64,000 nucleotides of DNA from Clostridium punense (GTDB taxonomy: Bacteria; Bacillota; Clostridia; Clostridiales; Clostridiaceae). Each line of letters opens with the position of its first letter. Position 1 is the first letter of the stretch. A program made the translations under genes and the position numbers. Under the pieces are notes generated by a model. The model saw only the letters and a program-made list of their open reading frames with translations. It was not told the DNA's origin and did no database searches. Location of the stretch: NCBI RefSeq assembly GCF_017874425.1, contig NZ_JAGGLL010000022.1, forward strand, positions 19,804 through 83,803, given 5' to 3'. Positions 27,653 through 37,049 of this stretch are shown piece by piece.

Positions 27653-28671
27653 TACTCAACACCCCCTGGTCTAAGTGGAGATTCTACCTTTGGAGCCTTT
27701 GGATGCATAAGCCAGCAGGACACTGCGTGAGTATCGCTAAGCTGTGTTGACTGAGGCATCTCTTCAAGACAAGCCTCCATACAATAATTACATCTTGCTG
27801 CAAAAGGACATCCAACTGGTGGCTTTAATAGGTCTGGTGGTGTTCCACTAATTGAATATAGTGAAGCTTTGTTCTTTGAATTTAACTGTGGTGCTGATTT
27901 TATAAGCGCCCAAGTATAAGGATGTTTAGAATTAAAGAATATTTCCTCTGTAGTACCACTTTCAACTATAAGCCCTGAATACATAACCTGCACTCTATCT
28001 GCCACAGTAGCAACCAAGCCCAAGTCATGAGTAATCATTATTATTGAAGTTCCAAACTTATTTTGAAGATCCTTCATAAGCCCCATTATTTGTGCTTGTA
28101 TAGTAACATCTAATGCTGTAGTAGGTTCATCTGCAATTAATATTTTAGGATTGCAGGCAAGAGCTATAGCTATGGATACTCTTTGTCTCATTCCTCCTGA
28201 GAATTGATGAGGATACTGATTTGCTCTCTTTTCAGCATTAGGTATTCTAACTAGCTCAAGGATTTTTACAGCTTCTTTTAAAGCCTCATTTTTACTTAAA
28301 CCTCTATGAATTATCAAACTCTCTGCAATTTGATGACCTATTTTAGTAGTTGGATTTAAAGAGGTCATAGGGTCTTGAAATATCATACTTATTTCGCCAC
28401 CTCTTAAATCAGTGAGTTCTCTTTTACTCATTTTAAGTATATCTTTTCCGTCAAAATTAATCTCTGATCCCTTTTTGATTTCCCCTGGCGGAGTTTGAAT
28501 TAATCTTAAGATAGCCTTTGAAGTAACTGTTTTCCCGCAGCCTGACTCTCCAACTATAGCTAAAGTCTCAGCTTTATCTAAATGAAAGCTTATCCCTCTT
28601 ACAGATTGAACCTCTCCAGCATAGGTATGATAAGAAACCTTTAAATTATTAACTTCTAATAACTTTTCCAT
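27652..28671 (-). CDS. oppD: Oligopeptide ABC transporter ATPase OppD
   Basis: 339 aa. Walker [13 protein letters not shown], signature [14 protein letters not shown], Walker [13 protein letters not shown], switch His in MITHDLGLV, and a Cys-rich C-terminus ([20 protein letters not shown]). It pairs with OppF as the nucleotide-binding heterodimer. GGGG-type RBS; 12 bp after oppC. Confidence 0.95.
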   Translation of the reverse strand: MEKLLEVNNLKVSYHTYAGEVQSVRGISFHLDKAETLAIVGESGCGKTVTSKAILRLIQTPPGEIKKGSEINFDGKDILKMSKRELTDLRGGEISMIFQDPMTSLNPTTKIGHQIAESLIIHRGLSKNEALKEAVKILELVRIPNAEKRANQYPHQFSGGMRQRVSIAIALACNPKILIADEPTTALDVTIQAQIMGLMKDLQNKFGTSIIMITHDLGLVATVADRVQVMYSGLIVESGTTEEIFFNSKHPYTWALIKSAPQLNSKNKASLYSISGTPPDLLKPPVGCPFAARCNYCMEACLEEMPQSTQLSDTHAVSCWLMHPKAPKVESPLRPGGVE

Positions 28672-28683
28672 ATGTGTACCCCC

Positions 28684-29601
28684 TTATTGACGAAGCTTTG
28701 GATCTAGAGCATCTCTTAACCCATCTCCAAGCAAGTTGAAGCATAACATTGTTAAGCTTATGAGTATTGCTGGGAATAATAACTGATATGGATGGAATAA
28801 GAATGTTGTCCTAGCATCTGCAGCTAAGGCACCCCAACTGGTACTAGGTGGTTGAATTCCAAGTCCTACAAAGCTTAGGAACGCTTCAGTAAAGATTAAC
28901 CCTGGAATTTCCATAGTAAGTACAACTATAACAATGCTCATGATATTTGGAATAACATGTTTTGCAATAATTCTAAAGGGTTTTGCCCCTAAAGCTTTAG
29001 CTGCTGCTACATATTCAAGTTCTTTTATTTGAAGTACCTGACCTCTAACCATTCTGGCAGTTCCAATCCAACCCGTTATGGTTATGGCAATAATTAAGGA
29101 AATGAGCCCTGGCTTTAGTAGAAGTGAGATAAGGATTATAACTACCATGTCTGGTATACATCCTATGATTTCTATAATTCTCATCATTATATTATCTACA
29201 ACTCCACCAAAGTACCCTGCTACCCCTCCATATACTAAACCAATTAATATATCGATTATGGCTCCAACTATTCCAATGATAATTGAAACTCTACCTCCTA
29301 CCCAAATACGAGCAAACAAATCTCTTCCAACACTATCGGTTCCAAACCAATGCTCTGCATTAGGTCTTACATTTCTAGCCTTGGCATCAATTGCCGCAAA
29401 ATCAAATTTAGCTATATAAGGTCCTATTACTGTCATTATTGCAATTATGATTAGTAAAACTAATGCTATCATGGCTACTTTATTTTGCTTTAATCTTCTT
29501 CTAGCATCTTGCCAATAACTCATACTAGGACGATTAATCTTTTCACTATTTAAATTGTTACATCCTATGATTACCAGTTTTTCTGAACTCATTTCAGACA
29601 T
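28684..29601 (-). CDS. oppC: Oligopeptide ABC transporter permease OppC
   Basis: 305 aa. An N-terminal cytoplasmic stretch leads to the OppC N-domain (RLKQNKVAMIALVLL) and the permease domain (about 100-300) with roughly six helices. The EAA loop is EYVAAAKALGAKPFRIIAKHVIPN. The sequence GTDSVGRDLFARIW is typical of OppC. It forms the membrane pore with OppB. ATG 7 bases after GGGGG. Confidence 0.95.
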   Translation of the reverse strand: MSEMSSEKLVIIGCNNLNSEKINRPSMSYWQDARRRLKQNKVAMIALVLLIIIAIMTVIGPYIAKFDFAAIDAKARNVRPNAEHWFGTDSVGRDLFARIWVGGRVSIIIGIVGAIIDILIGLVYGGVAGYFGGVVDNIMMRIIEIIGCIPDMVVIILISLLLKPGLISLIIAITITGWIGTARMVRGQVLQIKELEYVAAAKALGAKPFRIIAKHVIPNIMSIVIVVLTMEIPGLIFTEAFLSFVGLGIQPPSTSWGALAADARTTFLFHPYQLLFPAILISLTMLCFNLLGDGLRDALDPKLRQ

Positions 29602-29605
29602 ACCA

Positions 29606-30547
29606 TTACCCCCTATCTTTATTTCCTTGAACTCTGATTCTTGGATCTACTAGGCCATATATAATATCAACTATTAAAAGAGAGAATATATACAGAGCTG
29701 ATATTAAAATGGTTTGACCCATTATCATCATATAATCCTTTGATGATACTGAGGTAACGTAATATTGTCCAAAACCCGGAATAGAGAAAATGGTTTCAAT
29801 TACAAAGGCTCCTGTGAATATCATTGCAATTTGTGGACCTAAAATTGTAATAGCCGGAAGAATTGCATTTCTTATGATATGCTTCCAAACTAGCGAAATA
29901 TCTGAAACACCCTTTGCTTTTGCAGTTAAGATATAGTCTTGATTTATTACATCAAGGGTACTAGACCTCATGTATCTTGCATAAACAGCCACAGAACGTA
30001 AGCCTAAGGCTATTGCTGGTAAAATCGTATATTTAAAGCCTTCATACCCCTGTATTGGGAACCACTTAAGCTTAAAGCCAAAGAAAAACTGAAGCAAGGC
30101 TGCAAATACAAAGCCAGGTATTGCAACTCCAAGAAGTGCTATAACCATAACAATATAATCTGGGTATCTTCCTCTGTTAAAAGCAGCAATTACTCCTAAA
30201 GCTATTCCTAAAGTTACCCCTAAAACTAAGCCCTCAGCCCCAATCTTCGCTGAGATCGGTGCATTTTTAACAATAATATCCTTAACAGTTCTTCCGGGGT
30301 GGTCAAAAGATTCTCCTAAATCAAAGTGAGTTACAATTCCTTTCAAGTAGTAAACATATTGTTCTGGTAGTGATTTATTTAGCCCATATTTTTCATAGTA
30401 ATTTTGTTTAACCTGTTCGTTTAACTTTTCAACCTTATCTCCTAATGGATCTCCAGGTATGGCATGCATAAGTACGAAGGTAATTGTGATAATAACCCAG
30501 AGTGTGAAAACCATATATATTAATCTTTTAAATATATACTTTAACAA
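29606..30547 (-). CDS. oppB: Oligopeptide ABC transporter permease OppB
   Basis: 313 aa, six membrane helices. MLKYIFKRLIYMVFTLWVIITITF opens it; the EAA loop is DYILTAKAKGVSDISLVWKHIIRN and the C-terminus is DIIYGLVDPRIRV. I choose the TTG at 30545-30547 because GGGGGAGG lies 6 bases upstream; the ATG two codons earlier directly abuts that Shine-Dalgarno. Confidence 0.94.
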   Translation of the reverse strand: MLKYIFKRLIYMVFTLWVIITITFVLMHAIPGDPLGDKVEKLNEQVKQNYYEKYGLNKSLPEQYVYYLKGIVTHFDLGESFDHPGRTVKDIIVKNAPISAKIGAEGLVLGVTLGIALGVIAAFNRGRYPDYIVMVIALLGVAIPGFVFAALLQFFFGFKLKWFPIQGYEGFKYTILPAIALGLRSVAVYARYMRSSTLDVINQDYILTAKAKGVSDISLVWKHIIRNAILPAITILGPQIAMIFTGAFVIETIFSIPGFGQYYVTSVSSKDYMMIMGQTILISALYIFSLLIVDIIYGLVDPRIRVQGNKDRG

Positions 30548-30576
30548 GCACATCCTCCCCCTCTTCTATATGAAGA

Positions 30577-30605
30577 TATTGCAGCAGAGATTTTCTGCTG
30601 CAATA
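30577..30605 (-). promoter_or_regulatory. Hairpin between oppA and oppB
   Basis: A perfect stem TATTGCAGCAG/CTGCTGCAATA (loop AAAATCT) lies between oppA and oppB with no T run after it. It may protect the oppA mRNA end or partly stop transcription, giving more binding protein than permease, as seen in other binding-protein operons. Confidence 0.6.
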
Positions 30606-30614
30606 CAAGAAATT

Positions 30615-32309
30615 CTATTTAGATCTACCTTCGATGTAAGCGTATTTCAACTCACAAATACTTCCAAAAGTAGGTCTCATAACACCTTTAACATATTTAT
30701 ATTGGAATTCACTATGCTTATTAAATACTGTAGGAGCAATAGTTGCATCTTCATAAACTAAAAGTTTTTCAGCATCTTTGAAATATTGTAATCTTTGTTT
30801 TTGGTCTGAAGTTGAACTAGCTTTATCCATTAACTCATCATATTTCTTATTTGCCCAACCAGTATTGTAGTTTGGTCTAGTTGTATACCACATGTTCATG
30901 AAAGTTGATGGGTCATTGTAATCCCCAATCCATGCAAGGTTAGATAATTCATAATCTAAAGCCTTAATTCTATCTCTCTTAACCTTACTTTCAACTGTAT
31001 CAATTGCAATGTTTACACCTAATGCCTTTTGAAGCATTTGTTGATAAACCTCTGCATTTTTCTTGCCTAATGCTGAAGTGTTTCCAACTATATAGTGAAC
31101 TGTGTATTTAGATGGATCTGTATCTCCTCCAAGCTCTTTTAACCCTTCAATTAAATAAGCCTTAGGATCTTTAATTTCTTTTTGTAATTCACTAACAGGG
31201 TCAAAGCCAGAAGCTTTTCTAAACTCTTCTCCATTTAATTGTAATCTTAATGGCACCCAACCTGTTGCAGGCACTGCTGCTCCATCATTAATCATATCAA
31301 CAATTTGTTGTCTATCTAAAGCAACTGAGAAGGCTCTTCTAACCTTTGCATTGCTGAAAAGCTTTACTCCATTTATAGTTGCAGTTTGGTTAAAGTGGAA
31401 ATAGGAAGTACTAGGCTCAATATTTTCTAGAAGGTCCATCTTTCCTGTAGCATTAAATTTTTCCTTCCAGTCTTGTTTAGTTACGTTAGCCATATCAAGA
31501 CCACCATTGTATAATTCTTGCATTTCCGCTTCTTCTTCTTTTATAACTTTAATATTAACTGTGTTTAATTTAACTTTGTCTTTATCATAGTAATTTTCAT
31601 TCTTTTCAAGTACTATCTTACTATCATGAACCCACTCTTTTAGTTTGAATGGTCCACAAGAAAGTAATGTACCTGCATCTGCGCCGTAGTTTTTAGCATT
31701 TTTTTCAACCATATCTTGTCTTTGTGGCATGAATAAAGTGAAATAAGTCAAATTCATAAAATAAGGAGTAGGCTTCTCAAGAGTAATTACTAAGGTATTA
31801 TCATCTGGTGTTGTAATTCCCACATCCTCTTTTTTACCTGTTCCACCATTGTAAGCTGAAGCTCCCTTAATCATGTCTATTAACTGAACATAAGTAGCTC
31901 CTGTAGCAGGTTCTAAAGTTCTCATCAAGGAGTAAGCGTAATCCTTTGATGTAACCTTCTTGCCATCTTCCCAATTAAAATCTCTTAAGTGGAAAGTATA
32001 AGTAAGTCCGTCTTGTGATACATCCCATTTTGTAGCCCCTGCTGGTTTAATAACATCATTTCCTTTTTCATCCTGTTCAACTCTAGTTAAAGCTTCCATT
32101 GTGTCAGTTAAAACCATTCCTCCGTAAGTATCATCGTTGATGGATGGGTCCAAACTTCTTACATCGGATATGAAGCAGTAATTTAAAGTTTGATCCTTAT
32201 CAATTCCACCCTCAACCTTCTTTGGATCATCTTTTCCACAGCCTGATAGAACTGTAGAAACTGCAATTAACGTAGCAGTAAGTAAAGTAAGTACTTTTTT
32301 GCTCTTCAT
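30615..32309 (-). CDS. oppA: Oligopeptide-binding lipoprotein OppA
   Basis: 564 aa, SBP_bac_5 family. The signal peptide ends in the lipobox VLSGC, so it is tethered to the outer face of the membrane. DQTLNYCFISDVRSLDPSINDD and TYTFHLRDFNWEDGKKVTSKDYAYSLMR are family landmarks. It captures peptides for OppBCDF. AAGGAGG RBS. First gene of the operon; sporulating Firmicutes also use Opp for signalling peptides, but nothing here shows that specifically. Confidence 0.95.
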   Translation of the reverse strand: MKSKKVLTLLTATLIAVSTVLSGCGKDDPKKVEGGIDKDQTLNYCFISDVRSLDPSINDDTYGGMVLTDTMEALTRVEQDEKGNDVIKPAGATKWDVSQDGLTYTFHLRDFNWEDGKKVTSKDYAYSLMRTLEPATGATYVQLIDMIKGASAYNGGTGKKEDVGITTPDDNTLVITLEKPTPYFMNLTYFTLFMPQRQDMVEKNAKNYGADAGTLLSCGPFKLKEWVHDSKIVLEKNENYYDKDKVKLNTVNIKVIKEEEAEMQELYNGGLDMANVTKQDWKEKFNATGKMDLLENIEPSTSYFHFNQTATINGVKLFSNAKVRRAFSVALDRQQIVDMINDGAAVPATGWVPLRLQLNGEEFRKASGFDPVSELQKEIKDPKAYLIEGLKELGGDTDPSKYTVHYIVGNTSALGKKNAEVYQQMLQKALGVNIAIDTVESKVKRDRIKALDYELSNLAWIGDYNDPSTFMNMWYTTRPNYNTGWANKKYDELMDKASSTSDQKQRLQYFKDAEKLLVYEDATIAPTVFNKHSEFQYKYVKGVMRPTFGSICELKYAYIEGRSK

Positions 32310-32676
32310 TTAAAATCCTCCTTCAACATACATTAAATTTAAGCTGGTAGAAAGTATATTTCTGCCAGAGGTGAGCATATTTAAAATTTGTAAAAAATTG
32401 TTTTAAAGCATTTTTATAAATATATTCAATTTTCTTTTCTTAATTCCAAAATTTTTATGACATTCCTGTTAATAATTTACATTAAACTAGTTTTCGGCAT
32501 ATAAGAGGATTTATATATAGAGCTTTAGAATAAAAAAATCGATAATTTTAGTCAAAGGAATTTTCATAAAATTCACCACAAACCTTTTTATTATGAAACT
32601 TATTCTCCATTTTAAAAGCCATTATATATTTATATGAAATTAATGAGGCGATACTAAATTTTTTTGCAAATAAAAA
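32310..32676. other. opp promoter region
   Basis: 367 bp without a gene. A hairpin (CTGGTAGAAAGTATATTTCTGCCAG, split at 32344-32368) lies in the oppA leader. A clear -35/-10 pair is not obvious in the AT-rich sequence. Confidence 0.4.
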
Positions 32677-32710
32677 AAAGGTTACCTGAAACTTTGTTCA
32701 GATAACCTTT
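32677..32710 (-). terminator. Terminator of the MFS gene
   Basis: Stem AAAGGTTA/TAACCTTT extended by CTGAA/TTCAG (one bulge), T-rich on the minus strand, 5 bp after the MFS stop codon. Confidence 0.85.
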
Positions 32711-32715
32711 CATTT

Positions 32716-33978
32716 TTACTTTGCCTCTTCCACAACTGTGTAATGAGCCTTTCTTTCCCAAGCTTCTAAGCTAAGCATTATAGCTGAAGCAATTATACAT
32801 ATGATTCCAACAATCTTCCAACCACCTTCGATGTTGGTGAAGTTTAAGATTCTTCCCATTCCAATAGGTCCTAGAGTATGACCTGCCCCAAAAATTATTG
32901 GAAGTACAGCACTCATTCTTCCTCTGTGTGAAGCTGGTGTATGATTTGCTATAAAAGGTGATGTACTAATAGCAAGTACAATTTCACCCAAGGTAAAGAT
33001 GATTACACTTATAAAAAAATGTGGAAGGGCATTAAAGAAACCAAGCATACCAAAACCTATAGCATACAATAACCCTCCATAGACATTCTTTCTAATGCTT
33101 TTAACATTTTGTAGTAAATAGGTTATTACAGGTGTGCACACTATTACTACTACACCATTAAGTCCAGAAAGTAGTCCAAAGAATTTTGCCTTTCCCTCTG
33201 GATATAGTTCTAACACATGTAGAGGCATTAAAAAGGACCATTGAGAGTAAGAAAAGTTAAACCAAAATACTATAAGTGCAAAATAAATAAGTATCGGCCT
33301 TTTTCTAAGCACGGAAAATATTGAGCCTTCCTCTCTTCTTTCTAAGATTCTGCTTTCATCTTTAATTTCTTCCTTAGTCTTATGAATAGTTTCTTTTATG
33401 AAGAATGTAATTATTCCAAGAGAGATTAAAGCTGTAATAGCATCACCTATAAATACTAAATGTAAATTCTTTTCATAAAGGATTCCTCCAATAACTGGCC
33501 CTACAGCAAAACCTAAGTTCCACCCCATGTATGCTAAGGAGTAAGCTCCTTCCCTATTTTCATTAGTGGTTATATCTGCCAATAAAGAGTCATGGGCAGG
33601 TCCCGCTGCCACCATACAAGCCCCTGCTAGCATTATAGTGTAAACCATAGTAATACTAGGCTCCATAAAACTACAAGATATATAAAGTAACGCAGCAAGG
33701 AAATCAAATACCACTATAACCTTTTTTCTTCCAATGGTATCCGCAAGTTTACCTCCAATTATGGAAGCTGGCAGATATAAAAGACCTGAAGCACTAATAT
33801 AAGCTCCTGTCATTTCATCTGATAGGCCTATGCTGTCCTTTAATATAATTGTTAATAAGGGCATAACAAAACACCCTAAGGCATTTACAACTTTTGAAAG
33901 GAATATTATATAAACCTCCTTAGGTAGCCCCATGTAAGGTTTTAATAGTCTTCTCAAAGCTTTCTTTAATCCTGTCAT
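32716..33978 (-). CDS. MFS transporter (drug:H+ antiporter type)
   Basis: 420 aa, 12 membrane helices. The A-motif between helices 2 and 3 is GGKLADTIGRKKVIVV. NHTPASHRGRMSAVLPIIFGAGHTLGPIGMG is shared with the second MFS protein at 59284-60537, so the two are paralogues. Likely an efflux pump; substrate unknown. AAAGGAG RBS. A single-gene unit upstream of opp, with its own terminator. Confidence 0.88.
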   Translation of the reverse strand: MTGLKKALRRLLKPYMGLPKEVYIIFLSKVVNALGCFVMPLLTIILKDSIGLSDEMTGAYISASGLLYLPASIIGGKLADTIGRKKVIVVFDFLAALLYISCSFMEPSITMVYTIMLAGACMVAAGPAHDSLLADITTNENREGAYSLAYMGWNLGFAVGPVIGGILYEKNLHLVFIGDAITALISLGIITFFIKETIHKTKEEIKDESRILERREEGSIFSVLRKRPILIYFALIVFWFNFSYSQWSFLMPLHVLELYPEGKAKFFGLLSGLNGVVVIVCTPVITYLLQNVKSIRKNVYGGLLYAIGFGMLGFFNALPHFFISVIIFTLGEIVLAISTSPFIANHTPASHRGRMSAVLPIIFGAGHTLGPIGMGRILNFTNIEGGWKIVGIICIIASAIMLSLEAWERKAHYTVVEEAK

Positions 33979-34232
33979 ATTCTCATCACTCCTTTAAAGT
34001 TCTCCATTATCTGTTATAAAGTTATAAAACTCTAAGTTAGATTTATTTATGTTAATAATCAGCTAATTAATCCTCACTAAACACCTAAATCATCGTCTCC
34101 TAGTATTTACTAAGTAAGGTAAACTATATATGTTGCCTTAATATTTAGAGCAAAACTTCTACCAATTCATAAATCTACTTTAGCTTTCTGTATCTCCAAA
34201 GACATAGATAATGTATAATAACAATTTTATAA
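33979..34232. other. Spacer upstream of the MFS gene
   Basis: Gene-free AT-rich sequence up to the mobile element at 34233. It presumably contains the MFS promoter; nothing further recognised. Confidence 0.3.
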
Positions 34233-34425
34233 GGCATCTGAAAATAAATAATAAGTCAAAGATGTGAAAGCTATTTTCCGTTCACAAGCAAGCTTGTGTT
34301 CACAAGCAAGCTTGTGCCGACAAGGAAACAGGTTCCGCAGATAGTGGAGCTATCAAAGGGTTCTGTTGACGCAGTATAGCACAAAATAGATGCGCAGATT
34401 GACTTATCTATTTTTTGAAGATGCC
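34233..34425 (+). mobile_element. MITE-like palindromic element, copy 3 (long form)
   Basis: 193 bp with GGCATCTGAAAATAAATAA and TTTTTTGAAGATGCC ends, flanked on both sides by TAA. It carries a 36-bp insertion compared with copies 1, 2 and 5: two direct copies of the 18-mer TTCACAAGCAAGCTTGTG, each containing a 16-bp perfect palindrome. Confidence 0.9.
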
Positions 34426-34599
34426 TAAAATAAAAAAGCCATAAAATCTCCTATGTACCTTTACCATAGAAACATTTCATGACTTTCCAATTTACATTTT
34501 TAATAAGCAGAATTATTCTAAACCTATTTAGGCTTACTTTTTAACTCACTTAAACTTAATCTTATTAACACACTGTGTTTTTAAGACTTTATAAAAATT

Positions 34600-34632
34600 A
34601 AAAAAGTCATAGGGCTACAACAACCCCATGAC
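34600..34632 (-). terminator. Terminator of the 26-codon gene
   Basis: Stem GTCATGGGG/CCCTATGAC (one mismatch) with a 9-base loop, then TTTTTTAATTTTT on the minus strand. It lies 18 bp after the stop codon of the small ORF at 34650-34730. Confidence 0.8.
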
Positions 34633-34649
34633 TGAAAAAGCTAAATTAA

Positions 34650-34730
34650 TTATAAAACCCGCTCATGAAGGCAGTGCACATTATTAAGTAATACATCATA
34701 ATTCTTCTTATTAAAATTTAAAATACTCAT
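34650..34730 (-). CDS. Putative 26-residue peptide gene
   Basis: An unrecognised small ORF with every sign of expression. A TTGACT-17-TATATT promoter (34770-34798) and AAAAGGAGG about 9 bases before the ATG precede it; a terminator follows 18 bp after its TAA. The peptide starts MSILNFNKKNYDVLLNNV and ends HCLHERVL. It has no membrane helix or signal peptide; it is polar and slightly basic with one Cys and two His. It could be a regulatory, toxin-like or signalling peptide; no function is assigned. Confidence 0.65.
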   Translation of the reverse strand: MSILNFNKKNYDVLLNNVHCLHERVL

Positions 34731-34769
34731 TAGTCACAACCTCCTTTTTAGAAAATTTACAATAATATA

Positions 34770-34798
34770 AATATACTATATTTTTACAACTAAGTCAA
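34770..34798 (-). promoter_or_regulatory. Promoter of the 26-codon gene
   Basis: Minus strand TTGACT (34793-34798), exact 17-bp spacer, TATATT (34770-34775). The expected leader before the small ORF is about 30 nt. Confidence 0.75.
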
Positions 34799-34877
34799 TT
34801 TAGTTTTTACATTTTTTTCTTCTATTTCTGCTTACCTTCATAATTTATTCTTTGTTTCAAGTTTTTCTATTCTGTTT

Positions 34878-35867
34878 CTACTTATTTATAACAGCTTGTG
34901 CCTCTTTTTCTTCTCTTTTGCTCTCTTCTTTCTTTTCCTCTGATAAGCCACAAGGTTCTTTATTTACTAACCATATGCCCAAACAAACTAGAACTAGTGC
35001 AATTAAGTTTTTAATTTCTAGTATGTTTTCACCTAAAAAGATAGCTGAAAGTATAGCTCCAAAAATAGGAACTAAAAAATTATAAACTGATACGGAACCA
35101 ACTTTATTATATTTTAATAGTAAAGACCATAAAGAAAAGGCCACGGAGGATAATACAGCCATGTAAAGAAGTAATACAGAGGCTGTTAGAGTAAAGTGAG
35201 TAACCCGTCCCCCACTAACTAAACCTAAAGTCATTAAGAAAATTCCTCCTAAAAATAAGCTACATCCTGTAACTATCATTACATCTAAGGTTTTAGTTAA
35301 TTTCTTACCATAAATTGCTGCAGAAGAAAATATTAATGCAGCAATTATTATGAAGCCATCCCCAGTAAAATTGAAGGACAACTTCAGTAAGTCAATACTA
35401 AAGTTTACTATCATAACTCCTAAAAAACCTATAGTAGAACCTATAATTTTTTCTTTACTAAGCTTGTCATTATGATATATATAATGGGCTAAAATTACAC
35501 TAAAAAAAGTTCCTATGGAATTTAATATGGATCCCTTTACCCCTGTAGTATTAGCAAGCCCTATATAGAAAAAGATATATTGAAGGGTAGTTTGAGTAAT
35601 ACCTAAAATGAGTACCCTAGAAAAATCCTTTGAAGATAGAGAAAAAATTCTTTTACCAGAAATTTGCGCAGCTAAAAGTACAATGAACCCAGCTAAGGTA
35701 AATCTATATCCTGCAAAAACAATTTTAGATGGAATATCTGAAGCTGCTATGCTAAATAAGGTATATCCACTTTTCACTGCTGGATATGCACTTCCCCATA
35801 ATAAACAACATAGGGCTGCAATAATCGCAACCACTCTTTTATCCCTAAAAACCTTATCCTTATCCAA
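34878..35867 (-). CDS. EamA/DMT-family transporter
   Basis: 329 aa, ten predicted membrane helices in two EamA repeats (about 12-150 and 165-305), ending in a charged tail (SEEKKEESKREEKEAQ). CCLLWGSAYPAVKSGY is the typical first-helix motif. DMT proteins export metabolites or amino acids; the substrate is unknown. TTG start 2 bases after GGGGGCGGGGGA. A paralogue lies at 39438-40388 on the other strand. Confidence 0.85.
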   Translation of the reverse strand: MDKDKVFRDKRVVAIIAALCCLLWGSAYPAVKSGYTLFSIAASDIPSKIVFAGYRFTLAGFIVLLAAQISGKRIFSLSSKDFSRVLILGITQTTLQYIFFYIGLANTTGVKGSILNSIGTFFSVILAHYIYHNDKLSKEKIIGSTIGFLGVMIVNFSIDLLKLSFNFTGDGFIIIAALIFSSAAIYGKKLTKTLDVMIVTGCSLFLGGIFLMTLGLVSGGRVTHFTLTASVLLLYMAVLSSVAFSLWSLLLKYNKVGSVSVYNFLVPIFGAILSAIFLGENILEIKNLIALVLVCLGIWLVNKEPCGLSEEKKEESKREEKEAQAVINK

Positions 35868-35961
35868 TCCCCCGCCCCCTTTTATTTTATATATTCATTA
35901 TATTATCGAATTTCTTTAATATCAAAGTATTTTTTTCACTATTATGTATTTTTTGCAATAA

Positions 35962-35994
35962 AACAGCAACTAAACTATAAATTTAGTTGCTGTT
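35962..35994. terminator. Bidirectional terminator
   Basis: Perfect 13-bp stem AACAGCAACTAAA/TTTAGTTGCTGTT with T runs on both strands. It mainly serves the 87-aa gene that ends at 36010. Confidence 0.85.
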
Positions 35995-36009
35995 TTTTCG
36001 ACAGTATTT

Positions 36010-36273
36010 TTAAATTTCCTGTACATCTATAACCTTAGCTACATAATCATCCATACCCGAGGTTGCTAGCACGGTCAAGGTTTTACTTCCATTGATCTTA
36101 GCCACATAGCCCTGTGCCTCATTTGCATCAGAAGCTTCATCTCTAATAACCTCAATACCGTTCTTATTTCCCACCTCGTACTCTTCCAATATATTAGCAA
36201 TTTTTCTTTCTACCTGCCCAGTAGGGCATTCCATTACTTTTAGTCTTTCTATGGCATTTTTTAAGTTTTCCAT
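36010..36273 (-). CDS. Small conserved-looking cytoplasmic protein, function unknown
   Basis: 87 aa, acidic, no signal or membrane segment. The N-terminal half is helical (MENLKNAIERLKVMECPTGQVERKIANILEEYE); the second half has beta character (GYVAKINGSKTLTVLATSGMDDYVAKVIDV). I do not recognise the family. GGAGG RBS with good spacing and a strong terminator support expression. It is a one-gene unit. Confidence 0.75.
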   Translation of the reverse strand: MENLKNAIERLKVMECPTGQVERKIANILEEYEVGNKNGIEVIRDEASDANEAQGYVAKINGSKTLTVLATSGMDDYVAKVIDVQEI

Positions 36274-36410
36274 ATGTTTACCTCCGTTATGCGAAATTCT
36301 ATCAATAGTATAGTGTTTCCCATATAAGAAGAATTACTTAAGCATTTATCAATTTCTATTATTATCTTGTTGAAGATAATCTTTAAATAGAGTAATAAAA
36401 TCTTTCAATC

Positions 36411-37049
36411 TTATTTTGCTTGAGACTTGTTTTTAGGGAAATTCTTCTTCCCCACCATTATAAACAAGGAGTAATCAACTTCTTGTCCTTCAATTGCTTT
36501 CTTTCCATTAAAGAAAACCTTATAGGTTATATCCTCTAACCCTACTTTATTAAGTAGACTTTTAAGCTCCATTTCTTCAAAGCCATTATGCCCACTAAAA
36601 TCCTTTTCATTCTTATGGAAAGTTCCGTCATCCTTAGTTAAATCTACAATGCATAAGTATCCGCCATCATTTAGCATGGCTCTCAAGTTTTTTAGGGTTT
36701 TCTCTAAATCATTAATATGATGAAGCACCATAGAAGTATAAATTACATCATACTTTTCTTTAAGAGGTTCATTATTTATATCTTTCTCATATGCAATCAT
36801 GTTGGTTGCATTGTAATCTTTTATTTTTGAGTTAACTACCTGAATCATACCTTTAGAGGTGTCAACAAGAGTTACATGTTTAAACTCTTGATAGAGATTA
36901 AAACTAATAAGTCCTGTGCCACAGCCAAACTCCAAAGCAGCATATTGCTTATTTATTGGAACAGTGTTTTTTATTTCCTGCGCAATAATTTTTGCTCTAC
37001 CCACTCTATATTCATCATCCCACGTTAATGCTCTTTTATCAAAATTCAT
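36411..37049 (-). CDS. Class I SAM-dependent methyltransferase
   Basis: 212 aa. The SAM-binding motif I is AALEFGCGTGLISF (about 38-51). VTLVDTSKGMI is motif II, EKYDVIYTSMVLHHI motif III/IV, and LNDGGYLCIVDL motif V. This looks like the UbiE/COQ5-type fold acting on a small molecule; the substrate is unknown. AAAGGAG RBS. Monocistronic as far as can be seen. Confidence 0.88.
   Translation of the reverse strand: MNFDKRALTWDDEYRVGRAKIIAQEIKNTVPINKQYAALEFGCGTGLISFNLYQEFKHVTLVDTSKGMIQVVNSKIKDYNATNMIAYEKDINNEPLKEKYDVIYTSMVLHHINDLEKTLKNLRAMLNDGGYLCIVDLTKDDGTFHKNEKDFSGHNGFEEMELKSLLNKVGLEDITYKVFFNGKKAIEGQEVDYSLFIMVGKKNFPKNKSQAK

Noticed and set aside
34260..34320. CRISPR-like array
   Set aside because: Two adjacent 18-bp palindromic units without spacers, found inside a mobile element; no cas genes in the window.
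36010..36273. Toxin-antitoxin partner
   Set aside because: It is a single gene with its own terminator and no small partner gene beside it.
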